Shown here: piece after piece, positions 1 to 6,844 of the stretch
Numbering within the stretch: position 1 is the first letter of the stretch
Layout: every line of letters begins with the position of its first letter
Assembly (NCBI GenBank): GCA_025464915.1
Contig: JAODNF010000491.1
Coordinates: forward strand, 1-16,709
From: Frankiales bacterium
Lineage (GTDB): Bacteria; Actinomycetota; Actinomycetes; Mycobacteriales; SCTD01
Direction: 5' to 3'
DNA length: 16,709 bases
Notes under the pieces: generated by a model
Databases searched by the model: none
What the model saw: only the letters and a program-made list of their open reading frames with translations
What the model was told of the DNA's origin: nothing
Translations under genes and position numbers: made by a program

Positions 1-615
1 GGTCGCCGAGTGCAGGTGCGTGACGACGGCCGACGGCTCGAACACGACCCGGTGACCGGCGAGCCAGAGCCGCCAGGAGAGGTCCACGTCCTCGTAGTAG
101 AGGAAGTACCGCGGGTCCATGCCCCCGACCTCACGGACCGCGGACATCCGCAGGGCAAGGGCCGCGCCGCAGCCGTAGGCGACCTCGCTCGGCCGCTCGT
201 CACCCGTCGTGAGGTCGTGCCCGTAGCCGCTGGGCTCGAGGTAGCCGCCCGCGCTCTGCAGGGTGCCGTCGGGGAGGAGCAGCCGGCTGGTGACCGCCCC
301 CACCGACTCGTCCTGGAACGGCGAGACCAGGTGGGCCAACCAGCCCTCGTGGACGATCGCGTCGGTGTTGAGGAGCACGACGTGCTCCGTGGTGACGCGC
401 TCGAGACCGGCGGCCACTCCCCCCGCGAAGCCGGTGTTCGTCGGCAGGGTCAGGACCTGCACGGCCGGGTAGTCGCGGGCGAGCAGGTCCTGCGTACCGT
501 CCGTGCTCGCGTTGTCCACGACGAGCACCTGATCCGTCTGCTGCAGCACAGCGTCCAGGCAGGCGGGCAGCAGGTGCTCCCCCTGCCAGGTGACGATGAG
601 GATCGTGACGCTCAG
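1..615 (-). CDS. GT2-family glycosyltransferase, N-terminal 205 residues, cut by window edge
   Basis: A GT-A fold family 2 glycosyltransferase that would transfer an activated sugar during cytoplasmic chain assembly. The translation opens MSVTILIVTW (first strand), then VDNAST at residues 33-38 (nucleotide-binding Asp), LLNTDA at 81-86 (metal-binding motif of the LNxD type), RLLLPDGTLQSAGG near 111-124, and YYEDVDLSWRL at 173-183 (ED catalytic-base region). This pattern is common in rhamnosyltransferase-like GT2 enzymes, but the sugar cannot be read from sequence. The C-terminus lies beyond position 1. No ATG, GTG or TTG precedes the first strand in frame; the only sensible start is a CTG overlapping the TGA of the upstream gene, preceded by a Shine-Dalgarno sequence. 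The first in-frame GTG (around residue 23) would delete the first strand and helix. It is probably coupled to the Stealth-like gene. Confidence 0.88.
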   Translation of the reverse strand, partial: MSVTILIVTWQGEHLLPACLDAVLQQTDQVLVVDNASTDGTQDLLARDYPAVQVLTLPTNTGFAGGVAAGLERVTTEHVVLLNTDAIVHEGWLAHLVSPFQDESVGAVTSRLLLPDGTLQSAGGYLEPSGYGHDLTTGDERPSEVAYGCGAALALRMSAVREVGGMDPRYFLYYEDVDLSWRLWLAGHRVVFEPSAVVTHLHSAT

Positions 616-1574
616 GACCCGCGCTCCTCGAAGGTGGCGTACTCGTTGAGCTTGCGCATCCCCTTGGCCAGCTGGACGAACGCCTTGCGGCCGACGGTCG
701 TCTGCCACGGGTTCGCGACGCCCTTGGGGAAGCGCAGCTTGCCGGCCTCGAGGTCGAAGGCGTACCAGCGCTCGATCTTCGCGAACGCCTGCTTCGCGGG
801 GTCGGCGGTGTCGAGGGCGGTGCTGATCCCGTCGAACAGGTGCCCCGGCTCGTAGTGCTCGGGGTGGAAGTTCTCGAAGGCCAGGTCCTCGGGGCGGAAG
901 GCGAACGGCCACTCGTGCGGGTACTGCGGCCAGCAGATGGTGCGGAACGGCCGCGGGTCCGCGAACCGCTCAGGGTGCCGTAGCCGACCGTGGTTCAGCG
1001 GGAGGCTCCACTCGCAGAACGCCTCGTCCGTAAGCTGCTCGGCCTCCGCGAAGGCCTCGGCGAACAAGTGCCTGTCGAGCGGCTGCGGCAGGTGGCTGGC
1101 GTAGGCGAGGGTCGGGCCGCCGAGATAGGACATCGCGAGGTACGACGCGTGCTGCACCCCGTCGTAGGTGCTCTCGTTGCGGCGCCACCTGGCGAGGTCG
1201 TAGAAGTAGTAGCTGACGAGCTTGCCGCTCTCGAGGAAGTCCTCGACGGGCACCGGTTTGAGCGGCCGGTAGTCGTCGTCGCTCTGCAGGAACACGTCGT
1301 CGATCGGGCCGCGCGCGTAGAGCGCCTTGCGCAGGTGCGCGTTGCGGGCGCTGTGCTGCGTCGGGATCTCGTTGGTGACGTCGGTGTCGCTCAGCACGAC
1401 CACGTCGAGGTCGAGGCCGTCGGTGGCGCGCTTGACCGCGTCCGGCTGCGGCGTGAGGACGACGGCCTGCGTGATCCACGGCTGGAAGTGCCGCACGTAG
1501 GTCAGCGTCTCGGCCAGCACCGCCGGCCGGTTGGAGATGTAGGCGATCTGCCTCAGCCCGGGGCTCTTCGCCAT
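612..1574 (-). CDS. Stealth-like putative sugar(-phosphate) transferase, 320 aa
   Basis: This protein is not a textbook family member. Its core resembles Stealth / capsule hexose-1-phosphate transferases: SARNAHLRKAL around residues 75-85, then a GPIDDVFLQSDDDYRPLKPV block around 89-108 that looks like the Stealth CR2 block (short helix, hydrophobic strand, DDD metal-binding cluster, 'PL'). Further on, SHLPQPLDRHLF recalls the H-P-PxxR/K part of CR3. The N-terminal IDVVYTWVD block (CR1) is absent and replaced by IAYISNRPAVLAETL. I see no signal peptide or membrane segment, so it is probably cytoplasmic. It sits between glycosyltransferase genes and overlaps the next one by three bases, which supports a role in polysaccharide assembly. 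ATG is the only good start. It could instead be an uncharacterised GT-A glycosyltransferase; the exact reaction is unknown. Confidence 0.6.
   Translation of the reverse strand: MAKSPGLRQIAYISNRPAVLAETLTYVRHFQPWITQAVVLTPQPDAVKRATDGLDLDVVVLSDTDVTNEIPTQHSARNAHLRKALYARGPIDDVFLQSDDDYRPLKPVPVEDFLESGKLVSYYFYDLARWRRNESTYDGVQHASYLAMSYLGGPTLAYASHLPQPLDRHLFAEAFAEAEQLTDEAFCEWSLPLNHGRLRHPERFADPRPFRTICWPQYPHEWPFAFRPEDLAFENFHPEHYEPGHLFDGISTALDTADPAKQAFAKIERWYAFDLEAGKLRFPKGVANPWQTTVGRKAFVQLAKGMRKLNEYATFEERGS
613..629 (-). promoter_or_regulatory. Shine-Dalgarno plus probable CTG start of the GT2 gene
   Basis: On the minus strand GAGGAG (629-624) lies eight bases before CTG (615-613), and the CTG overlaps the TGA (614-612) of the preceding gene as CTGA. 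Reading from CTG gives M-S-V-T-I-L-I-V-T-W, the usual GT2 opening. The RBS and start are seen directly; the use of CTG is inferred. Confidence 0.6.
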
Positions 1575-1581
1575 GATCCCC

Positions 1582-1587
1582 AGCCTA
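1582..1587 (-). promoter_or_regulatory. Candidate leaderless -10 element for the Stealth-like/GT2 unit
   Basis: The minus strand reads TAGGCT exactly seven bases before the ATG at 1574, the spacing expected if transcription starts at the A of the ATG. It lies just downstream of the hairpin that ends the preceding gene. No convincing -35 is visible. GGGG four bases before the ATG could alternatively serve as a weak RBS. Confidence 0.4.
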
Positions 1588-1598
1588 TCCCTGGTCCC

Positions 1599-1663
1599 GA
1601 CCCCGCGGTTTCACCGAACCACCCGTCCTCGGGACCGGCGGATCAGTGAAACCGCGGGGGGTC
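1599..1663 (-). terminator. Long inverted repeat at the end of the GT4 gene, probable terminator
   Basis: CCCCGCGGTTTCAC (1601-1614) is perfectly complementary to GTGAAACCGCGGGG (1646-1659), and the arms can extend outward with a two-base bulge into GAC/GTC. The loop is 31 bases and holds a small GTCC-TCG-GGAC hairpin. The right arm overlaps the TGA of the GT4 gene (1664-1662). There is no T-run after it on the minus strand, as is common for actinobacterial terminators. It may also act as an RNA processing or stability element. Confidence 0.65.
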
Positions 1664-3038
1664 AGGAGCGGTTGCCGCGGGCGAGCTTCACGGCGCGGTT
1701 GGCGGCGCGCCTGAGCAGCAGTCCGGCGCCGCCCTTGTCGAGGTACTGCTTGGCGAGCGCGACCTCGCCGCGCCAGCCGGCCTCGGGAGTCGGCGCGCGG
1801 ACCGGCTCGAACGGCCGGTCGAGGTTGTAGCGGGCGACCTCGTCGAGCAGGTCCGGCGCGCGCCTCGGATCGGCGCAGAAGGCCAGCAGCGGCTGCAGCA
1901 CGGCGTCCCACCGGTAGGCCTGCGCCAGCCCCCGCGAGGCGTCCGCGCAGGCCCGGCGGGCGTCCGCGTCCACGATGAGGGAGAGCAGCGCCACGGCCAG
2001 TGCCTCGACGTCCTCGGCAGGCACGGTCCGGCCGATGCCGCTCTCGCTGATGACCTCGCTGAACACGTCGCCGCCGGTCGCGACCACCGGCAGCCCCGCC
2101 CACAGGTAGTCGAGGATGCGCGTGCGGAAGGAGAAGGCCGTCTCGACGTGGTCCAGGTGGGTGGAGACGCCGATGTCCGCGTCGAGCAGGAACGAGCCGC
2201 GGTCGTCGTAGGGCACCCAGCCCTCGTTGAAGAAGACGTGCTTGCCGGTCAGGCCCAGCTCGTCGGACAGGGAGCGCGTCTCGGCAGCCGTCCGCATCGC
2301 GGGCACGTTGGGGTTCGGGTGCTTGCCGCCGAGGAACACCAGCCGGACGTCGTCACGGGTCTGGCGCACCACGTCCACGGCGCGCACGAGGGTCTGCGGG
2401 TCGAACCAGTTGTAGAGGCCACCGCCCCACAGCAGCACGACGTCGTCCGCGCCGATGCCCGGCATCACGCCCTTGATCGCAGGGACGGTCCTGGCCGGGG
2501 GCTCGGAGGAGACCCCGAACGGCACCAGGTCCAGCAGCGACCGGAGCGACGGGTCGGCGTCGTAGGTCAGCGCGTTCACGCGGCCGAGGGAGGCCAGCGC
2601 GCCGATCCAGAAGTCGCGCTGCTTCTCGCTCGCCGTGAGGAAGAAGTCGCCCCGGCGCATCGCCCGGTTGAGGATCGCGGTCGCGTTGTGCACCACCGCC
2701 ATCCTGTCGCGGTGGCTGCGGTCGCGGGACAGCTCGAGGTTCTCCAGGTGGTAGGGGTCGTAGAGGTCGACCACCACGCAGGCATCGCCGTTGGCGATCG
2801 CCGGGACGTTCTGCAGCACCGACCCCTGGACGACGAAGACGTCGACCCCGGCGGGCGGGGCGTCGAGGAGGCCGACCTCGAACCGGCCGTCCGACTCCCG
2901 GGTGCACCCGGCCGTCGACAGCAGCGAGACCTCGTGACCAGCGTCAGCGAGCGCCGACGCGAACTGCCAGGCCCGGATGGCCGGCCCGGCCATCGACGCA
3001 CCGAGCACGTCCGCCGTGGCGACGACGACCCGCGTCAC
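1662..3038 (-). CDS. GT4-family (GT-B fold) glycosyltransferase, 458 aa
   Basis: A two-domain GT-B glycosyltransferase, probably cytoplasmic, acting on the growing polysaccharide. The N-terminal acceptor domain starts with TRVVVATADVLGASMAGPAIRAWQ and the LADAGHEVSLLS helix-strand unit (residues 2-40). The C-terminal donor domain starts near 199 (VVLLWGGGLYNWFDP) and has RLVFLGGKHPN (232-242), FNEGWVPYDDR (270-280) and SFRTRILDYLWAGLPVVATGGD (303-324), the usual donor-binding segment. A basic tail of about 60 residues (KQYLDKGGAGLLLRRAANRAVKLARG) may touch the membrane. The GTG start overlaps the TGA of the fusion gene (GTGA), so translation is probably coupled; an upstream extension in the same frame lies inside the fusion gene and was discarded. 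Donor and linkage are unknown. Confidence 0.92.
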   Translation of the reverse strand: MTRVVVATADVLGASMAGPAIRAWQFASALADAGHEVSLLSTAGCTRESDGRFEVGLLDAPPAGVDVFVVQGSVLQNVPAIANGDACVVVDLYDPYHLENLELSRDRSHRDRMAVVHNATAILNRAMRRGDFFLTASEKQRDFWIGALASLGRVNALTYDADPSLRSLLDLVPFGVSSEPPARTVPAIKGVMPGIGADDVVLLWGGGLYNWFDPQTLVRAVDVVRQTRDDVRLVFLGGKHPNPNVPAMRTAAETRSLSDELGLTGKHVFFNEGWVPYDDRGSFLLDADIGVSTHLDHVETAFSFRTRILDYLWAGLPVVATGGDVFSEVISESGIGRTVPAEDVEALAVALLSLIVDADARRACADASRGLAQAYRWDAVLQPLLAFCADPRRAPDLLDEVARYNLDRPFEPVRAPTPEAGWRGEVALAKQYLDKGGAGLLLRRAANRAVKLARGNRS

Positions 3039-6000
3039 GGGGCGACGTGGCCCTCGGGATCGCACAGGTAGCCGTAGATCCCCGAGAGGTTCGGCTTCCA
3101 CTCGCTGTGGCTGGCCGCGATGGTCGCGAGCGCGCCCTTGCGCAGCCGGATCCGCAGCTCGTAGTCGAGGACGGCGCGCTCGAGGGCGTCCACCAGGCCG
3201 TCGACGGTCCGCTTGGCCAGCAGGGAGTTCTCGCCGTCCTGCAGCACCCAGTGGCCCCACGGGTTGTCGAAGGCCACGACCGGCACGCCGCAGGCCATCA
3301 GCTCGAGCGGCAGGTAGGAGGGGTGCTTGGACACCGTCAGCGCCAGGCCGATGTCGCAGGTCCGGTAGAGCTCACCGGTCGCGCGGTAGTCGAGCAGGCC
3401 GTAGTGGTGCATGCCGGAGTAGCCGCCCTCGGGAACCGCCCACGAGCCGGCGGTGACGATGCGGACGCGGTCGCCGAGGCGCTCCTTCAGCTCGTCGAGC
3501 GCGAGGGACGCCATCTCCCAGCAGTTGCGCCAGTGCCCGGGACGGGCGTAGACGAACACCGTCGCCGGGTCCTCCGGCATCCGCTCGACGCGACCCTCCG
3601 CGTGGAACACGGTCGGGTCGATGGCCGGCGTGAAGGCCCAGCCCTTCCCGGCGTACTCCGTGTCGTAGATCTGCTGGAGGTTGTCGGTGTTGCAGAGGCC
3701 GTAGAGCCCCAGCTTGTAGGTCTCCTCGGTCAGCGCGTAGAGCGTGGAGGCCGGGTAGAACATCGGCTCGAAGTCCTGGATCAGGTAGAACTTCCGCTTC
3801 GCGCCCTGGAAGTGCGCGACGCCGTAGGCCGTGACCCAGAGGGTGGCGATGGCGACGTCGCAGTCCGGGACCTTCTCGAGCGACGCACCGGCGGAGCCGT
3901 CGTAGAAGTGGATCTCGCAGTCCTTCAGCGCCGGGAACGCCGCGGCGAACCCGGACCGGATGAAGTGGTCCGGGCCGGAGCCCCAGATGACGAACCGGTT
4001 CACGACGCCGTGCTCGCGGGCGAGCTGGTCGGCGATGCGCAGCGCCGTGTTGATGCCGCCGTAGAAGGGCGAGTCGATGTCGGGGAAGAACCAGTTGACG
4101 GTCTTCACCTCGAACGGCTCGGCGTTCTGCAGGTGCAGCGCCTCCACCGCGCGCGCGTCGACGGGCAGCGCCCGGCACATGTCGGCGAGGTTCGTCGACT
4201 CGGTCTCGGTCGTCGACTGGCGGAAGACCTTGAAGGTACGGCCGAGCGGGCCGCTGATCCGCTCCTGCGGGGTCTTCTCGGTCGTCCCCTTGAGCTTCGG
4301 GATGCGGCTCCCGAGCGACAGGTTGGGCGAGAAGTACGGGTCGCCGCCGAACAGCCACGGGTTGTAGCGCCAGTACGACGCGAAGAAGTCGCCGGCCGGG
4401 ATGTCGGACGGGTCGCGGGTCGCGGACTCGAGGTGGCGAAGCCCGGCGTAGGGCGAGCAGATGTTGCGGTAGCCCTTGATGACGGCGTCGAGGCCGATCG
4501 CGACGTCCGAGCCGCACATGAGGAAGCGCTCGTCGAAGCCGCCGAGCTCCTCGAACAGCTCGCGCCGGATGGCGACGCAGGCGCTCGTCACGGACAGCAC
4601 GTTGCGGTACCAGCCGGTCGGGCCGAGGTGGCTCTGCGAGCCGGGCTTCATGCCCTCGAAGACGTGGTCGGCGAAGCCGCCCAGGCCGAGGATCACGCCC
4701 GCGTGCTGGATCTCGCCGTCGGGGCCGGTCAGCTGGAGACCGGCGATGCCGATCTCAGGGCGGACGGCGTGGCCGACCATCTCGGTGAGCCAAGTCGGGT
4801 CGAGGACCTCGGTGTCGTCGTTGAGGAACACGAGGACGTCGCCGTCTCCCTTGCGCGCGCCGAGGTTGTTGACGGCCGGGTAGGAGAACGGCTCGGTCCA
4901 CCACTCCACCGTCAGGTCCAGGCCGTGGGAGTTGGCGGCGTACCAGGCGTCGTTGTCCGTGGACTGGCCGCCGTTGTCGACGATCACCACCTCGAACTCG
5001 CCCGCGTACGTCGTTCGGGCCAGCGACGGCAGGCAGGTCGAGAGCATCGGTCGGTTGTGCCGGGTGCAGATGACGACCGTGACCTTCGGCATCGAGCCCT
5101 CGAAGACCGTCCGGACGCCCTGACCGGCCGCCACCGCGGTCGCCTCGAGACCTCTGCGGGAGAGGTGGTCCTGCACGGCACGCACGCCGGCGCCGTCGGG
5201 CCGGTCGTAGCGGCGGTGCACGTGCCCGAGGACGCGAGGGACGCGGGCCACACGCTCGGCGGCGAGGTCGGCGCGCAGCAGCAGGTCCCACGTGGCGGCG
5301 TCCCCGAAGCCGGAGCGCAGGCCGTCGACGACGAGGAAGCGCTTGCGGCGGAGCGCGAACGAGCGCCCGAGGTAGTCGGCGCCGGCGAGCAGGTCCGGCG
5401 ACCAGGACGGCCGGAACCGCGGCTCGCGCCGGCTGCCGCCGTCGAGCAGGTCGTCGTCCCAGTAGACGAGGTCGACGAGCGGGTCGCGGTGGGCGGAGAG
5501 GGCCACGTGGTAGAGCGCGTCCGGGGCGAGCTGGTCACCGGCGTCGAGCAGGATCACGAAGTCGGCGTCGCTGCTCGAGACCAGCGAGTTGACCGCGACG
5601 GTGATGTCGCCGTCGCCGGTCCAGCAGGGCGCGTCCGGCGTCGTGCCCGGGACGAGCTCGGACGGTGCGGCGCAGGCCAGCGACCAGTGCGTCCAGCTCT
5701 GCGCGCGGACGCTCGCGTAGGACTGCGCGACCAGGTCGGCGTCGGCCTTGCCCGAGGCGAGCACGACGACCAGCGTCGACAGCTGGTGGGTCGCGCGCTG
5801 CGAGATCTTGGCCTGCTGGTCGAGCCCGTGCTTCGACGCGTCGTGCAGCTTGGTCCACGCCTTGTACGACGGCTCGCCGGCCTCGATGACGCCGGGGATG
5901 TCCCAGATCTTCTTGAGGTTTCCGCGGACCCGCCGTCCCTCCTTGGCCGTCAGCAGCGCGGCCTTCGCCAGCTCGCGGCGGGGGCTGCCGACGGGGACGT

Positions 6001-6844
6001 GGCGGTCGAAGGCGACGCGCGCCTTCTGCTTCGGGGTCAGGGGACCCGCAGGGCTGCCGGGGACCGCGGCCGCGGGCCTGGACCGGGCCACGATCGGCTC
6101 GCGCGTCTCGGGGGCAGGCTCGGCGACGGGGGCGGCCGGCGGCGTGAGCTCGATGACCCGGGCCTCGAGGACGGCGCGGCGGTCGTTCTCCTTCAGCAGC
6201 TCGTCGCGAAGGTGCCGCACCCGGCGCAGCAGCAGCTCCTCGGTCGTCGGGATGTCGGGGAGGTCGGCCTTGGCGGGCTTGCGGGCGTCCTCGTAGGTGA
6301 GCTTGGCCTCGAGGGGCAGCTCCTCGTCGCGGGGGCCGGCGGTGCCGTTGGCGTGCGCCATGACGCCGCACTGCCACTGCGACTCGGTGCCCTCCTTCCA
6401 GAACACCGGCCCCCACGAGGCCGGGTCGATGGGCTGGACATCGGTGAAGCCGGCCCGGCGGAACAGGTCGGCGAGCGAGTCCGGCCCGTAGCACCAGATG
6501 TGCGGCGACGGCTGGACGTAGGAGTAGATGAACGAGGCGTTGACCTGGTCGTTGCTGACCTCGCCGTCGAGGTACGCCTGGAAGATCGCGTCCATGTCGG
6601 GCGTCACGGCGGAGATCGTGGTGCCCGGCTTGAGCCGCTCGTTCATGATCCGGAGGGTCACGAGGGCATCGCCCGGCATGATGTGCTCGAGCACGTGGCC
6701 CATGTAGATCTCGTCGATCTCGCCGGCGTACTGGCGCAGGAACTGCGCCGCCTCCATGTAGATGTCGGCCTTCACGTCGGGGCTCTCGTCGACGTTGGTC
6801 CAGCCCTCCATGTAGGCCTGGCCGCAACCGAGGTTGACTCTCAC
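3035..6844 (-). CDS. Four-domain fusion: SAM methyltransferase + GT2 + GT2 + WsaF-like GT4, 1269 aa
   Basis: A multidomain polysaccharide assembly enzyme. Residues 1-165 form a class I SAM methyltransferase (VNLGCG at 3-8, TNVDES at 16-21, HVLEHI at 50-55, RLKPGTTI then PDMD at 82-85). Residues 200-235 look like a coiled coil, followed by a Pro/Ala-rich linker (235-290). Residues 355-545 are a GT2-like domain (LLDAGDQLAP, YWDDD, FRPSWSPDLL) with key residues missing. Residues 586-835 are an intact-looking GT2 domain (VVICTR, VDNG at 622-625, FLNDDTEV at 673-680, IQHAGV, GSDVA at 778-782). Residues 912-1269 match the WsaF-type rhamnosyltransferase pattern (NWFFPD, YLIQDFEPMFYP at 1020-1031, LPLELMACGVPVVAFDN). 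In Geobacillus, WsaE carries methyltransferase plus two GT2 domains and WsaF is a separate protein. The GTG start overlaps the wzt stop; GGGAG precedes it. Domain assignment is by motif; substrates are inferred. Confidence 0.9.
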   Translation of the reverse strand: MRVNLGCGQAYMEGWTNVDESPDVKADIYMEAAQFLRQYAGEIDEIYMGHVLEHIMPGDALVTLRIMNERLKPGTTISAVTPDMDAIFQAYLDGEVSNDQVNASFIYSYVQPSPHIWCYGPDSLADLFRRAGFTDVQPIDPASWGPVFWKEGTESQWQCGVMAHANGTAGPRDEELPLEAKLTYEDARKPAKADLPDIPTTEELLLRRVRHLRDELLKENDRRAVLEARVIELTPPAAPVAEPAPETREPIVARSRPAAAVPGSPAGPLTPKQKARVAFDRHVPVGSPRRELAKAALLTAKEGRRVRGNLKKIWDIPGVIEAGEPSYKAWTKLHDASKHGLDQQAKISQRATHQLSTLVVVLASGKADADLVAQSYASVRAQSWTHWSLACAAPSELVPGTTPDAPCWTGDGDITVAVNSLVSSSDADFVILLDAGDQLAPDALYHVALSAHRDPLVDLVYWDDDLLDGGSRREPRFRPSWSPDLLAGADYLGRSFALRRKRFLVVDGLRSGFGDAATWDLLLRADLAAERVARVPRVLGHVHRRYDRPDGAGVRAVQDHLSRRGLEATAVAAGQGVRTVFEGSMPKVTVVICTRHNRPMLSTCLPSLARTTYAGEFEVVIVDNGGQSTDNDAWYAANSHGLDLTVEWWTEPFSYPAVNNLGARKGDGDVLVFLNDDTEVLDPTWLTEMVGHAVRPEIGIAGLQLTGPDGEIQHAGVILGLGGFADHVFEGMKPGSQSHLGPTGWYRNVLSVTSACVAIRRELFEELGGFDERFLMCGSDVAIGLDAVIKGYRNICSPYAGLRHLESATRDPSDIPAGDFFASYWRYNPWLFGGDPYFSPNLSLGSRIPKLKGTTEKTPQERISGPLGRTFKVFRQSTTETESTNLADMCRALPVDARAVEALHLQNAEPFEVKTVNWFFPDIDSPFYGGINTALRIADQLAREHGVVNRFVIWGSGPDHFIRSGFAAAFPALKDCEIHFYDGSAGASLEKVPDCDVAIATLWVTAYGVAHFQGAKRKFYLIQDFEPMFYPASTLYALTEETYKLGLYGLCNTDNLQQIYDTEYAGKGWAFTPAIDPTVFHAEGRVERMPEDPATVFVYARPGHWRNCWEMASLALDELKERLGDRVRIVTAGSWAVPEGGYSGMHHYGLLDYRATGELYRTCDIGLALTVSKHPSYLPLELMACGVPVVAFDNPWGHWVLQDGENSLLAKRTVDGLVDALERAVLDYELRIRLRKGALATIAASHSEWKPNLSGIYGYLCDPEGHVAP

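Noticed and set aside
1599..1663. CRISPR or insertion-sequence end explaining the inverted repeat
   Set aside because: There is a single repeat pair, no spacers, no transposase and no flanking target duplication; a terminator is simpler.
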